Positions 8,106 to 16,481 of a DNA stretch of 64,000 nucleotides are shown here, one piece after another. The notes under the pieces are model-generated. The model was not told the origin of the DNA. It saw only the letters and a list, made by a program, of their open reading frames with translations, and made no database searches. Where the stretch lies: the NCBI RefSeq assembly GCF_014205075.1, contig NZ_JACHMU010000001.1:1550001-1614000 (forward strand), written 5' to 3'. The position numbers and the translations under genes are program-made. This DNA is from Microbacterium ginsengiterrae. GTDB lineage: Bacteria; Actinomycetota; Actinomycetes; Actinomycetales; Microbacteriaceae. Positions within the stretch are counted from its first letter, which is position 1. Each line of letters opens with the position of its first letter.

Positions 8106-9035
8106 ATGAGAGGCGCACTGCACCCCCGGCATGCGTCACGTTCACCTCGTTCGTTGCACGTCGCACTGCCGGTCGGACTCGTCGTCACGGCGCTGGGGGC
8201 GCTGTGGGCGCTGAGTGATGCGCCCTCGGCGGCCGAGTCCGCGCCGCTGCCTCCGGCACCGAGTGTCGTGGCGCACCTCCCGGGTGTCGACGTGTCGGCC
8301 GTCGACCCTGCCGATCCCTGTGCGGATGCCGCGGTGCGGGATGCGCTCGCCTCCGGTGACGATGAGGCGGCCGTCACGGCCTTCGGCGGGGGCATGGCCT
8401 TCCGCGACGCCGTGGTGACCGGCAACGCGCCATGCGTGTCGTTGAGTGATCCGAACCGGCACTGGGTCGTGGTGAACAAGAGCCGCGCCCTCGAGCCTGC
8501 GGATCACGAACCTGCCGGGATGACCGAGGCATCGGTCCAGATGACGACCGCATCGCATCTCATCGACGAGGATGCCGCGTCGGCGCTCGCCGAGATGGCA
8601 GCCGCGCTGCGCGACGCGGGGGCCGGCGAGCTCGGCATGAACAACGCCTATCGCTCGTACGGTCTGCAGGTGTCCAACTACTCCGATCAGGTGGCGCAGT
8701 CCGGGCAGTCCGTGGTGGACCTCAGCTCGGCGCGACCGGGGTTCAGCGAGCACCAGACCGGCTTCGCCGTCGACGTGGTGGCCTGTGGCAGCGGATGCGG
8801 CGAGATCGGCGCCTTCGGCGGAACATCCGAGAGCGACTGGGTGGCCGCGCACAGTTGGGAGTACGGCTTCATCATCCGGTACGAGCCCGGGCAGACCGGG
8901 ACCACGGGATACGAGCCGGAGCCGTGGCATCTGCGCTACGTCGGTCCGGCCCTCGCGGCGGCGTACCACGAGGGCGGGTTCCGCTCGCTCGAGGAGTTCT
9001 TCGGGCTGCCCGCGGCTCCGGATTACCCGCACTGA
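8106..9035 (+). CDS. VanY-type D-alanyl-D-alanine carboxypeptidase (M15)
   Basis: This is a predicted membrane-anchored zinc carboxypeptidase that trims the terminal D-Ala from peptidoglycan stem peptides. It has 309 residues: a short cytoplasmic stretch, one N-terminal transmembrane/signal segment (VALPVGLVVTALGALWAL), a linker, then the VanY domain. Conserved metal and substrate motifs visible are NAYRSYGLQ, SEHQTGFAVD (about residue 213) and EPWHLRYVG (about residue 274). The start is ATG 8106 because AAGGGAGA lies 8-9 nt upstream; an in-frame start at 8046 overlaps the divergent promoter. It stands alone, divergent from the radical SAM gene. A role in antibiotic tolerance cannot be inferred, since no vanS/R or vanH/A genes are nearby. 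Confidence 0.88.
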   Translation: MRGALHPRHASRSPRSLHVALPVGLVVTALGALWALSDAPSAAESAPLPPAPSVVAHLPGVDVSAVDPADPCADAAVRDALASGDDEAAVTAFGGGMAFRDAVVTGNAPCVSLSDPNRHWVVVNKSRALEPADHEPAGMTEASVQMTTASHLIDEDAASALAEMAAALRDAGAGELGMNNAYRSYGLQVSNYSDQVAQSGQSVVDLSSARPGFSEHQTGFAVDVVACGSGCGEIGAFGGTSESDWVAAHSWEYGFIIRYEPGQTGTTGYEPEPWHLRYVGPALAAAYHEGGFRSLEEFFGLPAAPDYPH

Positions 9036-9166
9036 TCCTCGGTGGCGCCGTGCTGACCCGGCGGCCGAGCGCATGGATCTGTGGCTTCCCACAAACGGGA
9101 TACCCGGTGTCATGCATGGTGGGATGCATTCTCACAACGCCATGCGACGGCATCCGCTCTCCCGAA

Positions 9167-9172
9167 TAGACT
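9167..9172 (+). promoter_or_regulatory. Candidate -10 box for the acyl-CoA dehydrogenase gene
   Basis: TAGACT lies 40 nt upstream of ATG 9212. The leader would be about 33 nt and include the Shine-Dalgarno GGGAGGA at 9201-9207. Upstream of it is a 130-bp non-coding stretch with two ATGCAT palindromes near 9114-9130. Confidence 0.4.
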
Positions 9173-9211
9173 CGCCGGAGCAACGACGCCAGAAACGTTC
9201 GGGAGGACGGC

Positions 9212-10375
9212 ATGGAACGCGACATCTACGACGAAGACCACGAGGCATTTCGCGACCTGGTGAAGGACTTCGTCAAGCGGCACGTCTCGGTGCAGAGCAT
9301 CGAGAAATGGGATGCCGATGGCGAGATCGACCGCGACACGATGCGCGCGGCCGGTGAGGCGGGGATCATCGGACTCTCCGTCCCGGAGGAGTTCGGCGGC
9401 GCGGGGATGCTGCAGGACTACCGCTTCCGCACGATCGTCAACGAGGAGATCATCGGCGCAGGTGCCGGATCGCTCGCCGGCGCATTCGGCATCCAGGACG
9501 ACCTCGCCGTGCCCTACCTCGTGCACATGGGGACGCAGGCGCAGAAGGAGAAGTGGCTTCCGCGGATGGCCACCGGTGAGGTCCTCGGTGCTCTGGCGAT
9601 GACCGAGCCCGGCGCCGGTTCGGACCTTCGCGGCATCAAGACCACCGCGAAGAAGACCGACGGCGGCTACATCGTCAACGGCGCGAAGACGTTCATCTCC
9701 TCGGGCAAGACCGCGGACATCGTCGTCACGTTCGTCAAGACCGGTGAGGGCAATCGCCCCGACGCCTTCAGCCTTCTCATCATCGAGAACGGCATGGAGG
9801 GCTTCGAGCACGGCAAGAAGCTCAACAAGATGGGCTCGCACGGGCACGACACCGCCGAGCTGTCGTTCAGCGACGTGTTCGTCCCCGAGGAGAACCTCAT
9901 CAGCGGCAAGGAGGGGCAGGGGTTCATCCAGCTGATGATGAACCTTCCGCTCGAGCGCCTGTCGATCGGGATCGCGGCCGCCGCGGCCTCGCAGGCCGCG
10001 CTGACCTGGACGGTCGACTACACGAAGGACCGCGAGGCGTTCGGCGAGCGGATCATCGACTTCCAGAACACCCGGTTCAAGCTCGCCGACGTCGCCACCA
10101 CGGTCGACGTCATGTGGGCGTACCTCGACCGCGCGCTGCTCGCGTACAAGGACAAGAAGCTCACGGCCGAGGAGGCCGCGAAGGTGAAGTTCTGGACCAC
10201 CGAGCGGGAGTGGGAGATCCTCGACACCTGTGTGCAGCTGCACGGCGGATACGGCTACATCACCGAGTACCCCATCGCCCGTGCGTTCCTCGACGCGCGC
10301 GTCCACCGCATCTACGGCGGCACGAACGAGATCATGCGCGACATCGTGTCGCGTCAGATCGCCGGCAAGCGCTGA
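9212..10375 (+). CDS. Acyl-CoA dehydrogenase, long-chain/isovaleryl type
   Basis: This FAD-dependent acyl-CoA dehydrogenase (387 residues) catalyses alpha,beta-desaturation of an acyl-CoA, passing electrons to an electron transfer flavoprotein. Signatures are AMTEPGAGSDLRGIKT, RLYDREAFGERI-like YTKDREAFGERI, QLHGGYGYITEYPIARAF and RIYGGTNEIMRDIV. The residue before GGTNEI is Tyr-Gly, not the Tyr-Glu of medium and short-chain enzymes. The catalytic base is therefore probably the Glu in NLPLERLSIG near residue 248, as in long-chain and isovaleryl-CoA dehydrogenases. It is a single gene with a strong Shine-Dalgarno and a perfect hairpin after the stop. Chain-length specificity is not determinable. 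Confidence 0.92.
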   Translation: MERDIYDEDHEAFRDLVKDFVKRHVSVQSIEKWDADGEIDRDTMRAAGEAGIIGLSVPEEFGGAGMLQDYRFRTIVNEEIIGAGAGSLAGAFGIQDDLAVPYLVHMGTQAQKEKWLPRMATGEVLGALAMTEPGAGSDLRGIKTTAKKTDGGYIVNGAKTFISSGKTADIVVTFVKTGEGNRPDAFSLLIIENGMEGFEHGKKLNKMGSHGHDTAELSFSDVFVPEENLISGKEGQGFIQLMMNLPLERLSIGIAAAAASQAALTWTVDYTKDREAFGERIIDFQNTRFKLADVATTVDVMWAYLDRALLAYKDKKLTAEEAAKVKFWTTEREWEILDTCVQLHGGYGYITEYPIARAFLDARVHRIYGGTNEIMRDIVSRQIAGKR

Positions 10376-10382
10376 CGACGAC

Positions 10383-10423
10383 GCATGATGCCCGCTCTCC
10401 ACTCCGGAGGGCGGGCATCATGC
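10383..10423. terminator. Bidirectional terminator hairpin
   Basis: A perfect 13-bp stem (GCATGATGCCCGC at 10383-10395 pairing with 10411-10423) with a 15-nt loop lies between the convergent acyl-CoA dehydrogenase and ecfT genes. It probably serves both. Confidence 0.75.
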
Positions 10424-10439
10424 TGTGCGGGGCGCGACG

Positions 10440-11261
10440 TCAGGGCTGCCAGGGGAACGTGAGGGCGAGGATCGCCCCGGATGCCGCGATGAACAGCACG
10501 ATGAACACCGTGTCGCGGACCCGGAAGGGCACCGTGTACCGCTCGGTGCGCGTGGGGTGCGCACCGAAGGCGCGAGCGTCCATCGCCAGGGCGACGCGTT
10601 CGGCGTGGCGGATCGCGCTGGCCAGCAGCGGGACGATGTAGCCCCAGCCGCGTGCGATCCTCGCGAACGGTCCGCGTCCGCCGTGGTGACCGCGCACGCG
10701 ATGCGCGGCACGGATCACACTGAGCTCGTAGCCGAAGCGCGGCACGAACCGATAGGCAGCCAGCGCGGTGTAGCCGATGCGGTACGGCACCCTGAGGTGC
10801 TGGATGCCGGCGCGGACGAGGTCGGGGCCGGTGGTGGTGAGCCCGCCGATCAGGGTGAGGGCGAGGATGGCGGCGAGGCGCAGAGCGGTGGTGAAACCGA
10901 TCTGCACCGCCCCGGTGAACAGCGTCCACCCGCCGATCTGCAGGAACGGCGCGGTGGTGTCGACGCCCGCGGCATCCACCCAGATCGAGAACCCGAAGCC
11001 GATCGCGACGATGCCGAGCGGGATGACGAGGAACAGCAGCATGACCGTCCGGGTCGTGAGGCGTGCGCCGATGAGGATCACCGCGTAGGCGAGGGCGATC
11101 ATGCACAGCGGGGTGATGAGGTCGCGGACGAAGACGAGCACGACCACTGCGGGGAGGACGGCGGCGATCTTGGCCAGCGGATTGAGCGTGATGAGGAGAC
11201 GGCCGCCGGATGCCGAGGAGCCGGGCGCATATGGATCGACCGTCGGGACGGGCGCGGTCAT
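10440..11261 (-). CDS. ECF transporter transmembrane (T) component, CbiQ/YkoC-like
   Basis: This 273-residue protein is the energy-coupling T subunit that links ABC ATPases to a substrate-binding S component. After a polar N-terminus it has about five hydrophobic segments (for example AVLPAVVVLVFVRDL and TVMLLFLVIPLGIVAIGFGF) and a cytoplasmic coupling region with ARIARGWG and SAIRHAERVALAMDARAFG. These resemble the two Ala-Arg-Gly coupling helices of EcfT/CbiQ. It overlaps the upstream ATPase gene by 4 bp (ATGA), so the two are translationally coupled. With YkoE upstream, the arrangement mirrors the Bacillus ykoE-ykoD-ykoC thiamine-precursor transporter. Confidence 0.88.
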   Translation of the reverse strand: MTAPVPTVDPYAPGSSASGGRLLITLNPLAKIAAVLPAVVVLVFVRDLITPLCMIALAYAVILIGARLTTRTVMLLFLVIPLGIVAIGFGFSIWVDAAGVDTTAPFLQIGGWTLFTGAVQIGFTTALRLAAILALTLIGGLTTTGPDLVRAGIQHLRVPYRIGYTALAAYRFVPRFGYELSVIRAAHRVRGHHGGRGPFARIARGWGYIVPLLASAIRHAERVALAMDARAFGAHPTRTERYTVPFRVRDTVFIVLFIAASGAILALTFPWQP

Positions 11262-13084
11262 GAGGCGACCTCGGTCACCATGCCGCGCTGCTCGGGAGTC
11301 AGGGCGCGGTGCAGCGCGGGAAGTCGGAGTCCGGCGGACTCGAACAGCCCGTCGGTCGCGAGCAGCTCCGCCGTGGGTCCGGTCGCGTGGACGCGACCGT
11401 CGGCGAGGACGACCGTGTGCGTCGTGTGGTCGGCGACGAGCTGCAGATCGTGCGTGACGAGGAGGATCGTCGTGCCCTCGGCCCGCACGTCGGCGAGCAG
11501 CCGCAGCAGCTCGGCGGCGCGGGCGCGGTCCTGACCGAAGGTCGGCTCGTCCAGGGCGAGGACGCCGGGGTGCGAGATGAGGGCGGTGCCGACCGACAGC
11601 CGCCGCTTCTCGCCGCCGGACAGGAGGAAGGGATGCGTGTCGGCCTTGTCCGTCAGGCCGAAGCGGGCGAGCATGTCGCCGACGCGCTCATGGACCTCGG
11701 CATCCGCTGTTCCGCGCAGACGGAGTCCGTGCGCCAGCTCGTCGAAGACGGTGTGTGCGATGAACTGATGCTCGGGATTCTGGAAGACGAAGCCGATGCG
11801 CGCGGCGAGGTCGTGGGGAGAGGCGCGGCCGGGGTCCACGCCGTCGACGGTGACCTGCCCTCGAGGAGGAGGGACGACGCCGGCGAGCGACTGGATGAGC
11901 GTCGTCTTGCCCGCCCCGTTCGCCCCGACGATCGCCGTCAGGGAGCCGGCCGGAATGTCCAGGTCGATGCCGTGCAGGATCTCCGTGCGCCCGCGCCGGA
12001 CGGTCAGCCCGCGCGCCCGGACGATCGCCGGCGGCTCCGCGGTCGCGGCGGCCGCCGGAGCGCCGGACGGATGCAGGGCCGAGGCACGGGTGTCGGCCGG
12101 ATCGGCGGCGTGTCGCCCTGCATCCGTGCCCGCGCCCTGCATCCGTGCGGTCGGGAGCGGGTCCGTGGCGCGGGGAGGGACGGGATCGGCGGAGAGGGAG
12201 GGCGTGGCGGAGGGGGAGGTGGGGGCGGATGCCAGGGCGGCGGCGAGCTCGTCGGGGGTGAGCGGCAGCGGGATCGTGTCGGGCAGGATGCCGCGTGCAC
12301 GCAGCGTCCTGCCGGCGACAGTCGCCGCGGGGAGCCACACGCCCATGGCGAGGAGCTCGTCGGTGTGCTCCTGCAGGACTTCTCTGATGGGTCCGTCGCA
12401 TGCGATCCGGCCCTGCTGGTCGAGGACGATCGTGCGGGTCGCGAAGCGCATCGCGGCATCCAGGTTGTGCTCGACGAGGATGACGGCGCGGTCCCCCGTC
12501 GCGGTGAGGTCCATGAGCGCGTCGTAGACGTCGTCGATGCCCTGCGCGTCGAGATTCGCGGTCGGCTCGTCGAGCACGATGAGCCGTGACCCCATCGCGA
12601 TGGCGCAGGCGATCGCGAGACGCTGGCGCCCTCCGCCGGAGAGCCGGTCGGGATTCTCGTTACGGCGCTCCCACAGTCCCACCCGGCGCAGCGCGCGCTC
12701 GGCGCGGGCGAGCACCGCATCGACGGGGAACAGCAGGTTCTCCAGCGCGAAGGCGACCTCGTCCAGCAGGGTGCCCGTGACCAGCTGCGCGTCCGGATCC
12801 TGGAACACCATCGCCACGTGTCCGCTGAGCTCCGCCACCGGGGTGTCCGCGGTGCTGCGACCGTCGACCTCGACCGTCCCGGTGACCTCGCCGGGCACCG
12901 ACTGCGGGATCAGTCCGTTGAGGGCAAGGGTGAGGGTGGACTTGCCGGATCCGCTCGGACCCAGCACGAGGACGACCTCGCCGGGCTGCACGTCGAAGCT
13001 GACGCCGCGCGGGCTGGGGAGGCCGGCCCCGGCGTGCGTGATCGAGAGGTCGCGCACGCGAAGCAGGGGCGCGGATGTGCGCAC
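11258..13084 (-). CDS. ECF transporter ATPase with two fused ABC domains (YkoD-like)
   Basis: This 608-residue protein carries both nucleotide-binding domains of an ECF importer in one chain. Domain 1 has GPSGSGKSTLTLALNG, signature LSGGGRQRLAIA and Walker B LIVLDEPTANLD. Domain 2, beginning near residue 350, has GANGAGKTTLIQSL, LSGGEKRRLSVG and VLALDEPTFGQD. A Pro/Ala-rich linker of about 80 residues joins them. The GTG start at 13084 is supported by AAGGG just upstream. It overlaps ecfT by 4 bp. A 106-bp gap with a 16-bp palindrome separates it from the YkoE gene, so it may have its own promoter. Confidence 0.92.
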   Translation of the reverse strand: MRTSAPLLRVRDLSITHAGAGLPSPRGVSFDVQPGEVVLVLGPSGSGKSTLTLALNGLIPQSVPGEVTGTVEVDGRSTADTPVAELSGHVAMVFQDPDAQLVTGTLLDEVAFALENLLFPVDAVLARAERALRRVGLWERRNENPDRLSGGGRQRLAIACAIAMGSRLIVLDEPTANLDAQGIDDVYDALMDLTATGDRAVILVEHNLDAAMRFATRTIVLDQQGRIACDGPIREVLQEHTDELLAMGVWLPAATVAGRTLRARGILPDTIPLPLTPDELAAALASAPTSPSATPSLSADPVPPRATDPLPTARMQGAGTDAGRHAADPADTRASALHPSGAPAAAATAEPPAIVRARGLTVRRGRTEILHGIDLDIPAGSLTAIVGANGAGKTTLIQSLAGVVPPPRGQVTVDGVDPGRASPHDLAARIGFVFQNPEHQFIAHTVFDELAHGLRLRGTADAEVHERVGDMLARFGLTDKADTHPFLLSGGEKRRLSVGTALISHPGVLALDEPTFGQDRARAAELLRLLADVRAEGTTILLVTHDLQLVADHTTHTVVLADGRVHATGPTAELLATDGLFESAGLRLPALHRALTPEQRGMVTEVAS

Positions 13085-13137
13085 GGCAGCCCTTCACTTC
13101 GACTGGCTGACACTCGCTCTCGACGAAGGTCAGACTC

Positions 13138-13153
13138 GGACGGGTACCCGTCC
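13138..13153. promoter_or_regulatory. 16-bp perfect palindrome upstream of the ECF ATPase gene
   Basis: GGACGGGTACCCGTCC is a perfect palindrome 54-69 nt upstream of the GTG start, in the gap between the YkoE and ATPase genes. It is a candidate operator; no TPP riboswitch is recognisable here. Confidence 0.45.
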
Positions 13154-13190
13154 AGGTTAGTCCGCCCTTACCTGCGCCGCACGTCGACGC

Positions 13191-13733
13191 TCAGACGCGG
13201 ATGACGCCGGCGCGGCGCAGGGCCGACCCGATCGCGAGTCCGATGACGGTCCAGGCCACCGGTCCGATCACGAACAGCACCCCGAATCCGATGGCGCCCC
13301 AGAGCGGGAGGCTGGAGACGTGGAAGGCGAACCACAGCGGGACGGCGATGACGAGCCCCGTGATGGCCGACGACAGGAAGAACCGCCACGGCTCCCAGTG
13401 CCGGTATCGGGTGGCGGCGGAGACGGCCTCCTGGACGCCGCCGAAGACCACGGCAGCGAGCAGGTAACGCCCCGCCATGGCCGGCACGAACGCGATGCCG
13501 ATGAGGGCGGCGATGGCGTGCGTGATCAGCGCCACCCACGGCGCGCGCAGCACCTGCTGCGCGATCACACCGGGGAGGACGTGGAAGCCGAGGACGAGTC
13601 CGTAGAGGGGGATGGCGCCGCTCGCGGCGATGATGTGCAGGCCCGCCCATCCCGCCGAGACCAGGCCGGTGGCGACGCCGACAGCCGCGCAGACAAGCAG
13701 CGTGCGGGTCGCGAGCACACGGTTCTTCGGCAC
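13191..13733 (-). CDS. ECF transporter S component, YkoE family
   Basis: This is the substrate-binding membrane subunit of an ECF importer. YkoE proteins are associated with uptake of the thiamine pyrimidine precursor hydroxymethylpyrimidine or thiamine. It has 180 residues and five or six hydrophobic segments (for example TLLVCAAVGVATGLVSAGW and SLPLWGAIGFGVLFVIG). Family-like features are the small-residue-rich first helix and VFGGVQEAVSAATRYRHWEPWRF between helices. The GTG start at 13733 is supported by TAGGCT exactly 6 nt upstream on the minus strand, with no Shine-Dalgarno. It is the first gene of the YkoE-ATPase-EcfT unit and is divergent from cstA. The substrate is inferred from family membership only. 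Confidence 0.85.
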   Translation of the reverse strand: MPKNRVLATRTLLVCAAVGVATGLVSAGWAGLHIIAASGAIPLYGLVLGFHVLPGVIAQQVLRAPWVALITHAIAALIGIAFVPAMAGRYLLAAVVFGGVQEAVSAATRYRHWEPWRFFLSSAITGLVIAVPLWFAFHVSSLPLWGAIGFGVLFVIGPVAWTVIGLAIGSALRRAGVIRV

Positions 13734-13739
13734 GCCATC

Positions 13740-13745
13740 AGCCTA
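13740..13745 (-). promoter_or_regulatory. -10 box (TAGGCT) for a leaderless GTG start at 13733
   Basis: The complement of 13740-13745 reads TAGGCT and is separated by exactly 6 nt from GTG 13733. It shows the leaderless geometry with a GTG start. Confidence 0.55.
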
Positions 13746-13905
13746 GCGGCGCCCCCGGGCCCCGGGACCCGGCGTCGAGCGGGAAAAACCGCCGCTCGTC
13801 TCCCCCGAGATGCCGCTCGTCGCATCGACCCGTCGAAGAGCCGGAGGCCTGGGCGCGCTCTTCCTAGCGTGGGGAAACGCAATGATGCGCACACAAGGAG
13901 ACCCC

Positions 13906-16200
13906 ATGTCATCATCCTCGTCGCGCCGCTCGCAGTCGCGAGCCGGCGCTGTCATCGACGGCGAACCCGATCTCGTCAGTGATCCGAATCTGCCACCCAC
14001 CGCGCTGACACCGGAGCAGCACGCGAAGGAATCGCGCTGGACCGTGCCGAAGATCGTGCTCTGGGTCGCGATCGCGCTCCTCGGGGCAGTGGCCTGGACG
14101 ATGCTCGCCATCGTCAGAGGCGAGACGGTCAACGCCATCTGGTTCGTGTTCGCGGCGGTCTGCACCTACCTGATCGGATACCGCTTCTACTCGAAGGTCA
14201 TCGAGCGGTACATCACCCGCCCGAACGACCGGCGCGCGACTCCGGCCGAGGTCAAGCAGGACGGCAAGGATTACGTCCCCACCGATCGCCGCGTGCTCTA
14301 CGGGCACCACTTCGCGGCCATCGCCGGTGCAGGACCGCTGGTCGGCCCCGTCCTCGCCGCGCAGATGGGGTACCTGCCCGGCACGATCTGGATCATCGTC
14401 GGAGTCGTCCTCGCCGGCGCGGTGCAGGACTACACGGTGCTGTTCTTCTCGATGCGCCGCGGCGGACGCACCATCGGTCAGATGGCTCGCCAGGAGCTCG
14501 GCAGGATCGGCGGAACGGCGGCGATCATCGCCGCGCTCCTCATCATGATCATCATCGTCGCGATCCTCGCCCTCGTCGTGGTCAACGCCCTCGGCGAGAG
14601 CCCGTGGGGTGTGTTCTCGGTGGCGATGACCATCCCGATCGCGCTCTTCATGGGCGTGTACCTGCGCTTCCTGCGCCCCGGCAAGGTGACCGAGGTCTCG
14701 ATCATCGGTTTCGTGCTGCTGATGGCGGCGATCATCGGCGGCGGCTGGGTCGCCGGAACCGAGTGGGGTGCGGCGATGTTCCACCTCGACCGCGAGGTCA
14801 TCGCGTGGGGAATCATCGCCTACGGCTTCATCGCCGCGATCCTCCCCGTGTGGCTGCTGCTCGCCCCGCGCGACTATCTGTCCACCTTCATGAAGATCGG
14901 TGTGATCGTCATGCTCGCGGGCGCCATCGTCATCGTGCGCCCGGAGATCACCGTTCCGGCCGTGACGGTCTTCGGGGAGAACGGCATGGGGCCGGTCTTC
15001 TCCGGTCCGCTGTTCCCGTTCCTGTTCGTGACGATCGCCTGCGGTGCGCTGTCCGGATTCCACGCGCTGATCTCGTCCGGCACGACGCCGAAGCTCATCG
15101 AGAAGGAGCGGCAGACGCGCTTCATCGGATACGGCGGAATGCTCATGGAGTCCTTCGTCGCGATCATGGCGCTGGTGGCGGCGATCTCGATCGACCAGGG
15201 CATCTACTTCGCGATGAACTCCCCGGCGGCGCTCACCGGCGGAACGGCCGAGGGGGCGGTCGCGTTCGTGAACTCGCTCGGGCTGACCGGGGTCAACCTC
15301 ACCCCCGACATGCTCACCGGGACCGCTGCCGACGTCGGCGAGCCGTCGATCGTCTCGCGCACCGGCGGCGCACCGACGCTTGCGCTCGGACTCGCCCACA
15401 TCATGCAGCAGGCCCTCGGCGGACAGGCGCTCATGGCGTTCTGGTACCACTTCGCGATCATGTTCGAGGCGCTGTTCATCCTCACGGCCGTCGACGCCGG
15501 CACGCGCGTCGCCCGCTTCATGCTGCAGGACACGATCGGCGCATGGTTCCCGAAGTTCCGCGACGTCTCGTGGCGCCCCGGGGTCTGGATCTGCACGGCG
15601 ATCATGGTCGCGGGCTGGGGGTACATCCTCATCCTCGGCGTGACCGACCCTCTGGGCGGCATCAACACGTTCTTCCCGCTGTTCGGTATCGCGAACCAGC
15701 TTCTGGCGGCCATCGCCCTGGCGGTCGTCATGGCGATCGTGGCCAAGCGCGGCAAGAACTACCTGCGCTGGTTGTGGATCGTCGCGGCTCCGCTCGCGTT
15801 CACCGCGGTGATCACCATCACCGCCTCGATGTACAAGATCTTCTCCCCGGTGCCCGCGATCGGCTACTGGGCGAACAACTTCAAGTACCAGGAGGCGCTG
15901 GCCAGCGGCGACACGAGCCTCGGTGACACCGCGGTCGTGGAGGCGGTCATCCGCAACACCGCGGTGCAGGGCACGCTGTCGATCATCTTCGTCGTCCTCG
16001 CGATCATCGTGATGATCGTCGCCGTCATCGTCACGATCAAGGCGATCAGGAACGGCGGCGGGGAGAACACCGAGGATGCCCCGGTCGCGTCGAACCGCTA
16101 TGCACCGGCCGGCTTCATCCCCACCCGTGCAGAGCGTGAGCTCGAGAAGGAGTGGGAGCCGATCGTCGACGAGGAGCGCCGCTCCACGGCGCACCACTGA
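13906..16200 (+). CDS. cstA: CstA family carbon starvation/pyruvate transporter
   Basis: This is a large polytopic inner-membrane protein (764 residues) of the CstA/BtsT family, which imports pyruvate or small peptides during carbon limitation. After a polar N-terminus it has well over a dozen hydrophobic segments. Recognisable CstA blocks are YGHHFAAIAGAGPLVGPVLA, LSGFHALISSGTTPK, FEALFILTAVDAGTRVARFM and FPLFGIANQLLAAIAL. ATG 13906 is preferred because AAGGAG lies 5 nt upstream; an in-frame start at 13810 has no ribosome site. TAGCGT at 13865-13870 is a candidate -10. A ybdD-type gene follows after 16 nt and a LytS/LytR pair after that, the arrangement typical of pyruvate-sensing uptake systems. 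Confidence 0.93.
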   Translation: MSSSSSRRSQSRAGAVIDGEPDLVSDPNLPPTALTPEQHAKESRWTVPKIVLWVAIALLGAVAWTMLAIVRGETVNAIWFVFAAVCTYLIGYRFYSKVIERYITRPNDRRATPAEVKQDGKDYVPTDRRVLYGHHFAAIAGAGPLVGPVLAAQMGYLPGTIWIIVGVVLAGAVQDYTVLFFSMRRGGRTIGQMARQELGRIGGTAAIIAALLIMIIIVAILALVVVNALGESPWGVFSVAMTIPIALFMGVYLRFLRPGKVTEVSIIGFVLLMAAIIGGGWVAGTEWGAAMFHLDREVIAWGIIAYGFIAAILPVWLLLAPRDYLSTFMKIGVIVMLAGAIVIVRPEITVPAVTVFGENGMGPVFSGPLFPFLFVTIACGALSGFHALISSGTTPKLIEKERQTRFIGYGGMLMESFVAIMALVAAISIDQGIYFAMNSPAALTGGTAEGAVAFVNSLGLTGVNLTPDMLTGTAADVGEPSIVSRTGGAPTLALGLAHIMQQALGGQALMAFWYHFAIMFEALFILTAVDAGTRVARFMLQDTIGAWFPKFRDVSWRPGVWICTAIMVAGWGYILILGVTDPLGGINTFFPLFGIANQLLAAIALAVVMAIVAKRGKNYLRWLWIVAAPLAFTAVITITASMYKIFSPVPAIGYWANNFKYQEALASGDTSLGDTAVVEAVIRNTAVQGTLSIIFVVLAIIVMIVAVIVTIKAIRNGGGENTEDAPVASNRYAPAGFIPTRAERELEKEWEPIVDEERRSTAHH

Positions 16201-16216
16201 GAGAGGATCGCCTGCC

Positions 16217-16453
16217 ATGACGAATCAGACGGATGCCGTGACCGGCCCGCTCCGCGCGCTCGCCGGGTGGACGGTCAGGGCCGGCCGCGGCATCCGCTGG
16301 TACATGCGCAACCTCATGGGCGACTCGGCCTACGAGACGTACCTCGCGCATGAGCGCCGTCAGCATCCGGACCGCGAGCCCATGAGTGAGCGGCAGTTCT
16401 GGCGCGACCGGATGGATGAACAGGATCGCAATCCGGGCGCGCGCTGCTGTTGA
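16217..16453 (+). CDS. YbdD/YjiX family small protein (CstA partner)
   Basis: This 78-residue protein is the short companion that almost always follows cstA/btsT genes. The family core is clear: WYMRNLMGDSAYETYLAHER followed by HPDREPMSERQFWRDRMDEQ, ending in a Cys-Cys tail. It has no membrane segment. It starts 16 nt after the cstA stop, with GAGAGGA as a ribosome site, so it is co-transcribed. Its biochemical function is not known, but in enterobacteria it is needed for full activity of the partner transporter. Confidence 0.88.
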   Translation: MTNQTDAVTGPLRALAGWTVRAGRGIRWYMRNLMGDSAYETYLAHERRQHPDREPMSERQFWRDRMDEQDRNPGARCC

Positions 16454-16469
16454 GCTGCGGCGCGGGTTC

Positions 16470-16475
16470 TAGGCT
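16470..16475 (+). promoter_or_regulatory. -10 box (TAGGCT) for a leaderless start at 16482
   Basis: TAGGCT is followed by exactly 6 nt and ATG 16482. The histidine kinase gene therefore seems to have its own promoter, separate from cstA-ybdD. Confidence 0.55.
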
Positions 16476-16481
16476 GTCGCC

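Noticed and set aside
8106..9035. Vancomycin-resistance cluster
   Set aside because: The VanY-type gene is alone. No VanS/R sensor pair, VanH or ligase gene is in the neighbourhood.
13912..16218. 768-codon minus-strand frame across cstA
   Set aside because: It is antisense to a conserved transporter. The product is an Arg/Asp/His-rich low-complexity chain.
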